Below, piece after piece: positions 46,951 to 55,988 of a DNA stretch of 64,000 bases. The stretch is from Pseudomonas viridiflava. GTDB taxonomy: Bacteria; Pseudomonadota; Gammaproteobacteria; Pseudomonadales; Pseudomonadaceae. The DNA lies in the NCBI RefSeq assembly GCF_001642795.1, contig NZ_LKEH01000023.1, positions 209,333-273,332 of the forward strand. The letters are read 5' to 3'. The notes beneath the pieces were generated by a model. The model ran no database searches and was not told the origin of the DNA. It saw only the letters and a program-made list of their open reading frames with translations. Position numbers and translations under genes: made by a program. Position 1 is the stretch's first letter, and each line of letters opens with the position of its first letter.

Positions 46951-48543
46951 ATGAGTGCAGTGATTGACGACCATGGCCACGCTGGCCATGAGCATGCCCA
47001 CGGTCCGGCCAAGGGCCTGATGCGCTGGGTGCTGACCACCAATCACAAGGACATCGGCACGATGTACCTGTGGTTCAGTTTCAGCATGTTCCTGCTGGGC
47101 GGTTCGTTCGCCATGGTGATTCGCGCCGAGCTGTTCCAGCCGGGTCTGCAGATCGTCGAGCCTGAGTTTTTCAACCAGATGACGACCATGCATGGCCTGA
47201 TCATGGTCTTTGGCGCCGTGATGCCTGCCTTCGTCGGACTGGCCAACTGGATGATCCCGTTGATGATCGGCGCGCCGGACATGGCACTGCCGCGCATGAA
47301 CAACTTCAGCTTCTGGTTGCTGCCTGCGGCGTTCCTGTTATTGGTTTCAACCCTGTTCATGCCCGGCGGCGGACCCAATTTCGGCTGGACCTTTTACGCC
47401 CCGTTGTCCACGACCTATGCACCCGAAAGCGTGACTTTCTTCATTTTTGCCATTCATATGATGGGTATCAGCTCAATCATGGGGGCGATCAATGTGGTGG
47501 CGACCATCCTGAATCTGCGCGCGCCGGGCATGACGCTGATGAAAATGCCGTTGTTCGTCTGGACCTGGCTGATCACCGCCTTTCTGTTGATCGCCGTGAT
47601 GCCGGTGCTGGCCGGGTGCGTGACCATGATGCTGATGGACATCCACTTCGGCACCAGCTTCTTCAACGCGGCAGGCGGCGGTGATCCGGTGCTGTTCCAG
47701 CACGTGTTCTGGTTCTTCGGTCATCCCGAGGTGTACATCATGATCCTGCCTGCCTTCGGAGCAGTCAGTTCGATCATCCCGGCGTTCTCGCGCAAGCCGC
47801 TGTTCGGCTACACCTCGATGGTCTATGCGGTTGCGGCCATTGCGTTTCTGTCCTTCATCGTCTGGGCGCATCACATGTTCGTGGTCGGCGTACCGTTGGT
47901 GGGCGAGCTGTTCTTCATGTACGCCACCATGCTGATCGCCGTGCCGACCGGCGTGAAGGTGTTCAACTGGGTCAGCACCATGTGGAAAGGGTCGCTGACG
48001 TTTGAAGCGCCGATGCTGTTTGCCGTGGCGTTCGTGATTCTGTTCAGCATCGGCGGGTTTTCCGGGCTGATGCTGTCGATTGCGCCTGCGGATTTTCAGT
48101 ATCAGGACACTTACTTCGTGGTGGCGCACTTTCATTACGTGCTCGTGCCCGGAGCGATCTTCGGGATCTTTGCGTCGGCGTATTACTGGCTGCCGAAGTG
48201 GACCGGGCACATGTACGACGAAACCCTGGCCAAACTGCATTTCTGGCTGTCTTTCGTGGGCATGAACCTGGCGTTCTTCCCCATGCATTTCGTCGGCCTG
48301 GCCGGCATGCCGCGCCGGATTCCGGATTACAACCTGCAGTTCGCCAATTTCAACATGCTCTCGTCGGTTGGCGCCTTCACCTTTGGCGCAACCCAGCTAC
48401 TGTTTCTGTTTATCGTGATCAAAACCATCCGGGGCGGCGCACCGGCACCGGCCAAGCCCTGGGACGGTGCCGAGGGGCTGGAGTGGAGCCTGCCCTCGCC
48501 TGCGCCGTATCACACCTTCAGTACACCGCCGGACGTGAAGTGA
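46951..48543 (+). CDS. coxA: Cytochrome c oxidase subunit I (aa3)
   Basis: This 530-residue integral membrane subunit has about twelve helices and binds heme a and the heme a3-CuB centre. Motifs include the heme a histidine region FFNQMTTMHGLIMVF, HPEVYI (CuB His and the cross-linked Tyr) and the WAHHMFVVG histidine pair, plus the C-terminal FHYVLVPGAIFG with heme ligands. The ATG at 46951 follows GGGAGA; an in-frame start six codons earlier has no such site. Confidence 0.97.
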   Translation: MSAVIDDHGHAGHEHAHGPAKGLMRWVLTTNHKDIGTMYLWFSFSMFLLGGSFAMVIRAELFQPGLQIVEPEFFNQMTTMHGLIMVFGAVMPAFVGLANWMIPLMIGAPDMALPRMNNFSFWLLPAAFLLLVSTLFMPGGGPNFGWTFYAPLSTTYAPESVTFFIFAIHMMGISSIMGAINVVATILNLRAPGMTLMKMPLFVWTWLITAFLLIAVMPVLAGCVTMMLMDIHFGTSFFNAAGGGDPVLFQHVFWFFGHPEVYIMILPAFGAVSSIIPAFSRKPLFGYTSMVYAVAAIAFLSFIVWAHHMFVVGVPLVGELFFMYATMLIAVPTGVKVFNWVSTMWKGSLTFEAPMLFAVAFVILFSIGGFSGLMLSIAPADFQYQDTYFVVAHFHYVLVPGAIFGIFASAYYWLPKWTGHMYDETLAKLHFWLSFVGMNLAFFPMHFVGLAGMPRRIPDYNLQFANFNMLSSVGAFTFGATQLLFLFIVIKTIRGGAPAPAKPWDGAEGLEWSLPSPAPYHTFSTPPDVK

Positions 48544-48550
48544 GTTGCGC

Positions 48551-49129
48551 ATGAACCAGACATTGCCTCTCAAACGACTCATCACCCGCCTGCTGCTGAT
48601 GACCTTGGTCATGTTCGCCTTCGGCTTCGCGCTGGTGCCGCTTTACGACGTGATGTGCAAGGCGTTTGGCATCAATGGCAAGACCGGCGAGCAGTATCAG
48701 GGCACGCAAGTCATCGATGAAACACGTCAGGTGAAAGTGCAGTTCCTGTCATCCAATTCGGCTGGCATGGTCTGGGCGTTCTATCCCCGGACGGACCAGA
48801 TAGAGGTTCATCCGGGTGCGGTCAACGAGATGATATTCGTGGCGCAGAACCCGACCGACCAACCGATGAAAGCCCAAGCCGTACCCAGTATATCGCCGGG
48901 TCAGGCCGCAGCCTATTTTCACAAGACCGAGTGCTTCTGTTTCACCCAGCAAGTGCTGCAACCGGGTGAGCGTATCGAGATGCCGGTGCGTTTCATCGTC
49001 GATCGCGACCTGCCCGCAGAGGTGAAGAACCTCACGCTGGCCTACACGCTGTTCGACATCACCGAGCGCCACACGCCCGCTGTGCCGGTGGCCAAAAGGC
49101 TCGAAAGAGCGGTGGTCAAAGGAGACTGA
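48551..49129 (+). CDS. ctaG: Cytochrome c oxidase assembly protein CtaG/Cox11
   Basis: This 192-residue copper chaperone delivers copper to the CuB site of subunit I. One N-terminal membrane helix (about residues 10-30) is followed by a periplasmic domain with the copper-binding FHKTECFCF motif (Cys128, Cys130). It starts 7 bp after coxA stops; an in-frame TTG two codons earlier is less likely than the ATG. Confidence 0.95.
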   Translation: MNQTLPLKRLITRLLLMTLVMFAFGFALVPLYDVMCKAFGINGKTGEQYQGTQVIDETRQVKVQFLSSNSAGMVWAFYPRTDQIEVHPGAVNEMIFVAQNPTDQPMKAQAVPSISPGQAAAYFHKTECFCFTQQVLQPGERIEMPVRFIVDRDLPAEVKNLTLAYTLFDITERHTPAVPVAKRLERAVVKGD

Positions 49130-49130
49130 A

Positions 49131-50021
49131 ATGGCAACGCCCCACGAGCATTACTACGTTCCGGCCCAGAGCAAATGGCCGATCATTGCCACCGTGGCGC
49201 TGTTGATCACGATGTTCGGGCTGGGTACCTGGTTCAACGACATGAAAGCCGAGCGGCCCGATTCCAATGGTCCGTTGATCTTCTTCATCGGCGCGCTACT
49301 GGTGGCGTACATGATGTACGGCTGGTTCAGCGCAGTGGTGAAGGAAAGTCGGGCGGGTCTGTACAGCGCGCAGATGGACCGCTCGTTTCGCTGGGGCATG
49401 GCCTGGTTCATCTTCTCCGAGGTGAGCTTCTTTCTGGCGTTCTTTTTCGTCCTGTTCTACGTGCGCATCTGGGTCGGGCCGTGGCTGGGCGGCGAAGGGG
49501 CGAACGGGATCTCGAACATGCTCTGGCCGAACTTCCAATACACGTGGCCGATGCTCGATACGCCGGACCCGAAACTCTATCCGGCACCCAGCGGCATTGT
49601 TGATCCGTGGAAACTGCCGTTGCTCAACACCGTGCTGCTGGTCAGTTCCAGCGTGACGATCACGTTCGCCCATCATGCCCTGAAGAAAGGACACCGCTCC
49701 GCGCTGAAGCGCTGGCTGGCGCTGACCATCCTTTTGGGCTGTACCTTTCTGTTCTTTCAGGTCGAAGAGTACATCCATGCCTATCAGGAACTGGGGCTGA
49801 CGCTGGGATCCGGTATCTATGGCGCGACTTTCTTCCTGCTGACCGGTTTTCACGGCGCCCACGTCACGATGGGCACAATCATTCTGTTGGTGATGCTGAT
49901 CCGCATCCTGCGCGGGCATTTCGACGCCGAGCATCAATTCGGCTTCGAAGCGGCGAGCTGGTACTGGCATTTCGTGGACGTGGTATGGGTCGGGCTGTTT
50001 GTGTTCGTGTACGTGATTTAG
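49131..50021 (+). CDS. coxC: Cytochrome c oxidase subunit III
   Basis: This 296-residue membrane subunit has seven predicted helices and the typical RWGMAWFIFSEVSFFLAFF and GFHGAHVTMG stretches, the latter with the subunit III glutamate-rich region YQVEEYIHAY-like nearby (FFQVEEYIHAYQEL). It follows ctaG by 1 bp, with AAAGGAGA upstream of the ATG. It ends the first cox block; the next assembly genes resume after repeat DNA and a leftward small gene. Confidence 0.95.
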   Translation: MATPHEHYYVPAQSKWPIIATVALLITMFGLGTWFNDMKAERPDSNGPLIFFIGALLVAYMMYGWFSAVVKESRAGLYSAQMDRSFRWGMAWFIFSEVSFFLAFFFVLFYVRIWVGPWLGGEGANGISNMLWPNFQYTWPMLDTPDPKLYPAPSGIVDPWKLPLLNTVLLVSSSVTITFAHHALKKGHRSALKRWLALTILLGCTFLFFQVEEYIHAYQELGLTLGSGIYGATFFLLTGFHGAHVTMGTIILLVMLIRILRGHFDAEHQFGFEAASWYWHFVDVVWVGLFVFVYVI

Positions 50022-50052
50022 AGCGCCTTCCGATTGTGTACGCGGCTGGCTC

Positions 50053-50159
50053 TGATCGTTCCCACGCTCCGCGTGGGAACGCCTCTCAGGACGCTCCGCG
50101 TCCGCTTTGTGACGCAGAGCGTCACGGGCTGCATGCCCATGCGAGCATGGACACGATCA
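50053..50159. repeat. Intergenic multi-hairpin repeat, copy 3
   Basis: Begins TGATCGT and ends ACGATCA. Three hairpins are clear: CGTTCCCACGC-TCC-GCGTGGGAACG, GGACGC-TCC-GCGTCC, and GTGACGC-AGA-GCGTCAC. It separates coxC from the convergent DUF2909 gene. Confidence 0.85.
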
Positions 50160-50162
50160 TCG

Positions 50163-50357
50163 TCAGGGTGACGGCAGTTGCCCGCTGTAGAACCCCCAGG
50201 TGATGAGAATCAGGGTCAGCCCGGCGAGGATGACGCGCAAGGCCAGAACCTTGAGCAGGCGGGTCGAGTGATCGTCGTCCCTGACCAGAAAGAACAGGCC
50301 GCTGAACAGGCTGGCCACCGTGGCAGCCAGCATTAGAACAATCGCTGCTTTGAGCAT
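50163..50357 (-). CDS. DUF2909 twin-transmembrane protein
   Basis: This 64-residue protein has two hydrophobic helices (about 4-24 and 40-58) separated by the charged loop RDDDHSTRLLKVLALR, the plan of the DUF2909 family found beside SURF1 in cox clusters. It is leftward, divergent from the SURF1 gene by 74 bp. A role in oxidase assembly is suggested by location only. Confidence 0.8.
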   Translation of the reverse strand: MLKAAIVLMLAATVASLFSGLFFLVRDDDHSTRLLKVLALRVILAGLTLILITWGFYSGQLPSP

Positions 50358-50431
50358 GAGAGGACTCCAGGAGCAATCGCGATGATGCAGTGGAGTATAG
50401 GTCCGGCCGTCATGCCGGACCGGAGGCTGTG

Positions 50432-51181
50432 ATGAAGCGCTTCGCACCGGGACTGTGGCCGACGCTGATCGTGTTGCTCCTGCTACCGGTTCTGATTTCT
50501 CTGGGGTTCTGGCAACTGGAACGGGGCGAACAGAAGCGTTCCATGCTCAGCCAGTACAACGAGCGCCGCGCCGCCGTCCCTGTCAGCATCGGCGAGTTGT
50601 TGTACGCCGAGGACCCCGCCTGGCGTCGTGTGCACATTCGTGGCCACTTCGATTCAGCCCATAGCGTGTTGCTGGACAACAGCATTCGCGACGGCCGTGC
50701 GGGCGTCGAGCTGCTCCAGCCCTTCATGGATCACGCCAGCGGGCTCTGGCTACTGGTCAATCGCGGCTGGCTGCCCTGGAAGGATCGACGCACGAGGCCG
50801 GTCATTAGTACGCCCAATCACGTGCAGGCGCTGGACGCGTGGGTCTATGTGCCCGCCCGTGCGCCCTTTCAGCTTGAACCTGATGCGCCACAAGGCTCCT
50901 GGCCAAGGCTGGTAAACGCGGTCTTTGCCGATCAGCTGTGGAGCCAGCTGGGCCGTGAAGGTTATTCCCATGAACTGAGGCTGGAGCCTGGCCCTGTGGC
51001 TTACCGGGTCGACTGGCCGGTGGTTGCGATCAGCCCTGAAAAGCATGTGGGCTATGCCGTGCAGTGGTTTGCGCTGTCCACCGCGCTGATGTGCCTTTAT
51101 CTGTACCGAGGCCGGGTGCTAGGCCGAACCGCGCAGGAGGACAGGCATGGGAGCCGCCATGAACCCCATCGACATGCCTGA
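50432..51181 (+). CDS. SURF1 family cytochrome oxidase biogenesis protein
   Basis: This 249-residue inner-membrane protein helps insert heme A into subunit I. Two transmembrane helices flank a periplasmic domain: about residues 8-28 and near the C-terminus (VGYAVQWFALSTALMCLYLY). The region LISLGFWQLERGEQKRSM is typical. It starts with GGAGGCTGTG-ATG. The next gene begins 35 bp before its stop. Confidence 0.92.
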   Translation: MKRFAPGLWPTLIVLLLLPVLISLGFWQLERGEQKRSMLSQYNERRAAVPVSIGELLYAEDPAWRRVHIRGHFDSAHSVLLDNSIRDGRAGVELLQPFMDHASGLWLLVNRGWLPWKDRRTRPVISTPNHVQALDAWVYVPARAPFQLEPDAPQGSWPRLVNAVFADQLWSQLGREGYSHELRLEPGPVAYRVDWPVVAISPEKHVGYAVQWFALSTALMCLYLYRGRVLGRTAQEDRHGSRHEPHRHA

Positions 51182-51731
51182 TGCAAGGCGTCGGCGCAAA
51201 GGACGTCTGCAATTGCTGTTGGTGGTGCTGATCGCCTTTGCACCCATGGTTCTGGCCACCTGCATGTATGTCTTCGGGTTCTGGGTGCCCGAGAGTCGCA
51301 GTTATCACGGTTTCCTGATCGGCAATGGCCAGAGCCGTATGGATCTGGGTATTTCGGCCGGGGAGCGACGCTGGCAACTGCTGGTCAGCGCGCCCGGTCG
51401 CTGCGAGGCGACGTGTCAGCAGCTGGTGTATCTGGCGCGGCAGGTGCAGATCGGCCTGGGGCGGGACGCGGCTCGTGCCAGTCATGCGCTGGCCGGGGCT
51501 CAGCCGCTGGACGCCGAATACGCCGCGAAGCTGAACCGGGAATACCCTCGCCTGCTGCGTTATCCGCTGGACCTGTCGCGCTACCGCACGCTCGCGCCCG
51601 ACCTGCAGACGCCTTACCTGTGGATCATCGATCCGCACGGCAATCTGGTGCTGCGCTACGACGCAAACGTCAACGGCAAGGACCTGCTCGAAGACCTGCG
51701 CCGCCTGCTGAAACTCTCGAACATCGGCTGA
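51147..51731 (+). CDS. Membrane-anchored Sco-like thioredoxin-fold protein of the cox cluster
   Basis: This 194-residue protein has one membrane helix (about residues 22-46), then a domain with CEATC (Cys86, Cys90), a CxxxC spacing as in Sco copper chaperones, and LQTPYLWIIDPHGNLVLRYD, a thioredoxin-fold strand that includes His164. The match to Sco is weak overall, so a thiol or copper role is inferred. AGGAGGACAGGC precedes the ATG. It lies between SURF1 and ctaA, where other pseudomonads have a conserved hypothetical gene (PA0111). Confidence 0.75.
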   Translation: MGAAMNPIDMPDARRRRKGRLQLLLVVLIAFAPMVLATCMYVFGFWVPESRSYHGFLIGNGQSRMDLGISAGERRWQLLVSAPGRCEATCQQLVYLARQVQIGLGRDAARASHALAGAQPLDAEYAAKLNREYPRLLRYPLDLSRYRTLAPDLQTPYLWIIDPHGNLVLRYDANVNGKDLLEDLRRLLKLSNIG

Positions 51732-51743
51732 AGGGAGATGGTC

Positions 51744-52802
51744 ATGACCCGCCCCGGATTTCGTCTTGCGTTAATGGCTACCGTCCTTGCGCTGGTGGTC
51801 GTGATGCTTGGTGCCTACACGCGCCTGACCCACGCGGGGCTGGGCTGTCCCGACTGGCCGGGCTGCTACGGCTTCATCGGCGTGCCCGGCACCGAGCGGC
51901 AGCTTGAGCATGCGCAGCTGAATTTTCCGGATACGCCAGTGGAGGCGGACAAAGGCTGGAGCGAGATGACCCATCGGTATTTCGCGGGCGGCCTGACGCT
52001 GCTCATCCTGCTGCTGGCGGCGCAGGCCTGGAGGCACCGGCATCTGGCGGGGCATCCGTTCAAGCTGGCGGCGGGACTGCTGGGCATCGTGGCCGCGCAG
52101 GCAGCGTTCGGCATGTGGACCGTTACGCTGCAGCTCTGGCCGCCCGTGGTCGCGATTCATCTACTGGGTGGCGTCGCAACCTTGAGCCTGTTGTTTCTGC
52201 TGAGCCTGCGACTGAGCGGCGTCTGCCCTGCTCTGTCGCGGGTGCCTGCTCGCCTCAGGGTGCTGGCACGGCTCGGGCTGATCTTTGTGGTCCTGCAGAT
52301 CGCGCTGGGCGGCTGGGTGAGCGCCAATTACGCGGCGATGGCCTGCACGGATCTGCCCACGTGTCAGGGGCGCTGGTGGCCGGAGGCAGACTTCAGCAAT
52401 GCGTTTCATCTGACCCAGCAAATCGGCCCGAATTATCAGGGCGGCCATCTCGACAGTGAGGCGCGTACGGCCATCCACCTCACGCACCGGATGGGCGCGG
52501 TGCTTGTCTCGCTGACCCTGCTTGCGCTGGCCTGGCAGCTCAGGCGTGTCGGTCTCAACAGGCTGGCGGTGCTGCTGGTGTCGGCGCTCGGGGTGCAACT
52601 TCTGTTCGGGCTGGGCAACGTGCTATTGCACCTGCCGTTGGTCCTTGCGGTGGCACACAGTGCGGGCGGCGCGGTTCTGATGCTGTGCATGACGTTGATC
52701 AACTATCGCGTCGCTGTGCCGTGGTCATTGCCGCGCATCGAACACGATGCGCTGGTAAAGATCGCCGGTACCGGACTGCGCTCGAGAGATGCCCTGAAAT
52801 GA
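51744..52802 (+). CDS. ctaA: Heme A synthase, CtaA/COX15 type
   Basis: This 352-residue membrane enzyme oxidises the C8 methyl of heme O to give heme A. It has eight predicted helices and heme-ligand histidines in TRLTHAGLGCPDWPGC-region and HLTHRMGAV. GGGAG precedes ATG 51744 by 6 nt; the ATG at 51738 directly abuts that site and is unlikely. Its stop overlaps the cyoE start (ATGA). Confidence 0.94.
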   Translation: MTRPGFRLALMATVLALVVVMLGAYTRLTHAGLGCPDWPGCYGFIGVPGTERQLEHAQLNFPDTPVEADKGWSEMTHRYFAGGLTLLILLLAAQAWRHRHLAGHPFKLAAGLLGIVAAQAAFGMWTVTLQLWPPVVAIHLLGGVATLSLLFLLSLRLSGVCPALSRVPARLRVLARLGLIFVVLQIALGGWVSANYAAMACTDLPTCQGRWWPEADFSNAFHLTQQIGPNYQGGHLDSEARTAIHLTHRMGAVLVSLTLLALAWQLRRVGLNRLAVLLVSALGVQLLFGLGNVLLHLPLVLAVAHSAGGAVLMLCMTLINYRVAVPWSLPRIEHDALVKIAGTGLRSRDALK

Positions 52803-53698
52803 CTTCACTGACCCGACAGCGTTCGCTGTACAGCCTGTGGCATGACTACCTTGAGTTGACCAAGCCCAAGGTGGTCCTGCTGATGCTGATCACGTCCATG
52901 ATCGGTATGTTTCTGGCGACTGACACGGCGGTGCCATGGATGACGCTGATCGTCGGTAATCTGGGCATCGGTCTGTGCGCGGCGGGTGCGGCGGTGGTGA
53001 ATCATGTGGTGGACCGGCGTATCGATGCGCAGATGGCGCGCACTCATCATCGGCCGATTGCTCAGGGACGCGTCCCGCCTGTCGCGGCGCTGAGCTTTGC
53101 GCTGTTGCTGGCGCTGTCGGGTCAGGCGTTGCTGTTCATCTTCATCAACGCCCTCACCGCCTGGCTGACACTGGCATCGCTGCTGGGTTACGCGGTGATC
53201 TACACCGGCTTTCTCAAGCGTGCCACGCCGCAGAACATCGTCATCGGCGGGCTGGCCGGGGCTGCGCCGCCATTGCTGGGCTGGGTGGCGGTGACCGGGC
53301 AGGTCAGCGCCGAGCCCTTGCTGTTGGTGCTGATCATCTTTGCCTGGACGCCGCCGCACTTCTGGGCGCTGGCCATCCATCGCAAGGCCGAGTACGCCCG
53401 CGTCGAGATCCCGATGCTGCCGGTGACCCACGGCGAGCACTACACCAAGCTGCATATCGTGCTGTACACCTGCATCCTGCTGGCGGTCAGTCTGCTGCCG
53501 TACGTGATTCACATGAGCAGCCTGCTTTATCTGCTTTGCGCGCTGGCGCTGGGGTTGCGCTTCCTGCGATGGAGCTGGGTGCTGTACCGTGGCACTCGAC
53601 CGCACGCCGCGATCGACACGTTCAAGTACTCTGTGTGGTACCTGTTCCTGCTGTTCATCGCGCTGCTCGCCGATCATTACCTACTGTTGATGCCATGA
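52799..53698 (+). CDS. cyoE: Protoheme IX farnesyltransferase (heme O synthase)
   Basis: This 299-residue UbiA-family membrane enzyme farnesylates heme B to heme O, the substrate of CtaA. NHVVDRRIDAQMARTHHRPIAQG contains the Asp-rich prenyl-diphosphate site, and TPPHFWALAIHRKAEYARV is the second characteristic loop. It overlaps ctaA by 4 bp upstream and the sco gene by 4 bp downstream, so the three are translationally coupled. Confidence 0.96.
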   Translation: MTSLTRQRSLYSLWHDYLELTKPKVVLLMLITSMIGMFLATDTAVPWMTLIVGNLGIGLCAAGAAVVNHVVDRRIDAQMARTHHRPIAQGRVPPVAALSFALLLALSGQALLFIFINALTAWLTLASLLGYAVIYTGFLKRATPQNIVIGGLAGAAPPLLGWVAVTGQVSAEPLLLVLIIFAWTPPHFWALAIHRKAEYARVEIPMLPVTHGEHYTKLHIVLYTCILLAVSLLPYVIHMSSLLYLLCALALGLRFLRWSWVLYRGTRPHAAIDTFKYSVWYLFLLFIALLADHYLLLMP

Positions 53699-54327
53699 CC
53701 CGAACCCAGAAAACCGTCTTCATCCTTGTCGCTGTCGTTGCCCTGATCATGGGCCTGACCATCAACCGCGTGCTGTCCGGCAAAGGTCCGGGCGACCAGA
53801 CGGCATTGATCGACGCAGGCGTCATCCTGCTGCCGCAAAGCCGCAGCCTGCCTTCGTTGAGCATGAATGATCAGAACGGCGCGCCGGTGGCCGTGGACGA
53901 ACTGAAGGGTAAATGGACGCTCGTGTTCTTCGGCTACACCTACTGCCCGGACATCTGCCCCACCACGCTGGCGCAGCTACGTGACATCAGAACGAAGCTG
54001 CCTCAGGAAGCCGTGGACAACATGCGCGTGGTGCTGGTCAGCGTCGACCCCAACCGCGACACGCCGCAGCAGCTCAAGCAGTATCTGGGCTACTTCGACC
54101 CGCGCTACATCGGCCTGACTGCGCCTGTTGCAGACATCCAGAAACTGGCCAGCGCACTGAGTATTCCGTTCATTCCAGCAGACACCAGCAAGCCGGGTTA
54201 CACCGTCGATCACAGCGGCAACCTGGCCCTGATCGGTCCGGACGGCAGACAACGCGGCTTCATCCGCTCGCCACTGAACGCGCAGAAGCTGGTGGCGCAG
54301 TTACCGGTGTTGCTGGAAAGGGATTGA
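53695..54327 (+). CDS. SCO family copper metallochaperone
   Basis: This 210-residue protein has an N-terminal membrane anchor (about residues 7-25) and a thioredoxin-fold domain with copper ligands Cys84, Cys88 (YTYCPDICPTTL) and His173 (GYTVDHSGN). Sco proteins load copper into the CuA site of subunit II. It closes the SURF1-PA0111-like-ctaA-cyoE-sco unit, with ATGA overlap to cyoE. Confidence 0.95.
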   Translation: MTRTQKTVFILVAVVALIMGLTINRVLSGKGPGDQTALIDAGVILLPQSRSLPSLSMNDQNGAPVAVDELKGKWTLVFFGYTYCPDICPTTLAQLRDIRTKLPQEAVDNMRVVLVSVDPNRDTPQQLKQYLGYFDPRYIGLTAPVADIQKLASALSIPFIPADTSKPGYTVDHSGNLALIGPDGRQRGFIRSPLNAQKLVAQLPVLLERD

Positions 54328-54356
54328 GGCGGAGCTGGAAGCGTACAGATCGACAG

Positions 54357-54467
54357 ATTGTTCCCACGCTCTGCGTGGTAACGCCGCTCAGGACGCTCCG
54401 CGTCCGCTCTGGAGTGTGACGCAGAGTGTCACAGGCTGCATGCCAACGCGGAGCGTTGGCACGATCA
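54357..54467. repeat. Intergenic multi-hairpin repeat, copy 4
   Basis: Contains GGACGC-TCC-GCGTCC, GTGACGC-AGA-GTGTCAC and GCCAACGC-GGA-GCGTTGGC, and ends CACGATCAG. It lies between the sco gene and the convergent metQ gene. Confidence 0.8.
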
Positions 54468-54487
54468 GGCAGGTGGCGGTCAGGGAT

Positions 54488-55261
54488 TCAGAACGCCGGA
54501 ACTACGGCGCCTTTGTACTTCTCGGCCAGGAAGGTTTTGACTTCCGGGCTGGTCAGCGCAGCGGCCAGTTTCTTCATCGCGTCCGAGTCCTTGTTGTCCG
54601 GGCGGGCAACCAGAATGTTGGCGTAAGGCGACTCGGCACCTTCGATGATCAGCGCGTCCTTGGTCGGATCAAGCTTGGCGCTCAGCGCATAGTTGGTGTT
54701 GATCAGCGCCAGATCGACCTGGGTCAGCACGCGTGGCAGCGTGGCGGCTTCCAGTTCGCGGAATTTCAGGTCTTTCGGGTTGTTCACCACATCCGACGGC
54801 TTGGACAGAATGCTGGTCGGGTCCTTCAGGGTGATCAGACCGGCCTTGGCCAGCAGCAACAGCGCACGACCTTCGTTGGTGGCATCGTTGGGCAGCGCGA
54901 CGTTGGCACCGTTTGGCAGCTCATCCAGCTTCTTGAATTTGTCCGAGTAGGCACCGAACGGCTCGACGTGAACCTTGGTCACGGCGACCAGATCGGTGCC
55001 CTTGCCCTTGTTGAACTCATCCAGATACGGCTGGTGCTGGAAGAAGTTGGCGTCCATGCGCTTCTGCGACACCTGCACGTTCGGCTGGATGTAGTCGTTG
55101 AAGACCTTGATATTCAGGTCCACGCCTTCTTTGGCCAGGGTCGGTTTGACGAACTCCAGGATCTCGGCGTGGGGCACGGCCGAGGCTGCGACCGTCAGGG
55201 TTTCGTTGGCCTGTGCGGACAGTGCGGTTACGGCGGCAAATACGGCCAATAGCTTTTTCAT
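54488..55261 (-). CDS. metQ: Methionine ABC transporter substrate-binding protein
   Basis: This 257-residue NlpA/MetQ-type protein has a short signal peptide (cleavage after AQA, about residue 18) and the aromatic methionine-pocket region NFFQHQPYLDEF. Lacking a lipobox cysteine, it would be soluble in the periplasm. It follows metI by 52 bp, last in metN-metI-metQ. AAAGGAG precedes the ATG. The family includes paralogues for other amino acids, but the metNI context supports methionine. Confidence 0.92.
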   Translation of the reverse strand: MKKLLAVFAAVTALSAQANETLTVAASAVPHAEILEFVKPTLAKEGVDLNIKVFNDYIQPNVQVSQKRMDANFFQHQPYLDEFNKGKGTDLVAVTKVHVEPFGAYSDKFKKLDELPNGANVALPNDATNEGRALLLLAKAGLITLKDPTSILSKPSDVVNNPKDLKFRELEAATLPRVLTQVDLALINTNYALSAKLDPTKDALIIEGAESPYANILVARPDNKDSDAMKKLAAALTSPEVKTFLAEKYKGAVVPAF

Positions 55262-55313
55262 GCAACAACTCCTTTGAGGCCCGCCTGTGGCAGGCCGATG
55301 CCAACTGATTCGA

Positions 55314-55988
55314 TCAACGGTGTGTGAAGTGCGCGACCAGTCTGTCGCCGACGGTTTGCAGAATCTGCACCAGCACCAGCAACAATACGACCGTCACGAA
55401 CATCACATCGTTCTGAAAACGTTGGTATCCATAACGAATGGCCAGATCGCCCAGCCCGCCTGCACCGACAGCACCTGCCATGGCGGTGAAGGACACCAGC
55501 GCAATGGCGGTGACGGTAATCGCTGCGAAGATGCCAGGCCGCGCCTCGGGCAGCAGCGCCTTGAGAATGATCTGCCGGGTGGTGGCACCCATGGCCTGTG
55601 TGGCTTCGATGATGCCGCGGTCGACTTCACGCAGGGCGGTTTCCACCAGACGTGCAAAGAACGGCGTGGCGCCGGCAATCAGCGGCGGCAGCGTACCCAG
55701 AATGCCCAGCGACGTGCCGGTGATGATCTCGGTCAGCGGCATCATGACGATCAGCAGAATAATGAACGGCAAGGCACGCAGCATGTTCACGATCAGCCCG
55801 ACCGTGGCGTACAGCTGTTTGTGTTCCAGCAGTTGGCGTGGCGAGGTCAGGAACATCAGCACGCCCAGCGGCAGGCCGAGCAGGATGGTGAAGCCCAGCG
55901 ACACACTGAGCATGATCAGCGTATCGCCGGTGGCGACCCAGATTTCATACCAGTCGACGTTGGAGAACAGGTTCAGAAAGGCGTCCAT
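55314..55988 (-). CDS. metI: Methionine ABC transporter permease
   Basis: This 224-residue permease has about five membrane helices and the EAA loop EATQAMGATTRQIILKALLPEA, where the ATPase docks. The ATG overlaps the metN stop by one base (TGATG), indicating coupling. It is complete for the family. Confidence 0.95.
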   Translation of the reverse strand: MDAFLNLFSNVDWYEIWVATGDTLIMLSVSLGFTILLGLPLGVLMFLTSPRQLLEHKQLYATVGLIVNMLRALPFIILLIVMMPLTEIITGTSLGILGTLPPLIAGATPFFARLVETALREVDRGIIEATQAMGATTRQIILKALLPEARPGIFAAITVTAIALVSFTAMAGAVGAGGLGDLAIRYGYQRFQNDVMFVTVVLLLVLVQILQTVGDRLVAHFTHR

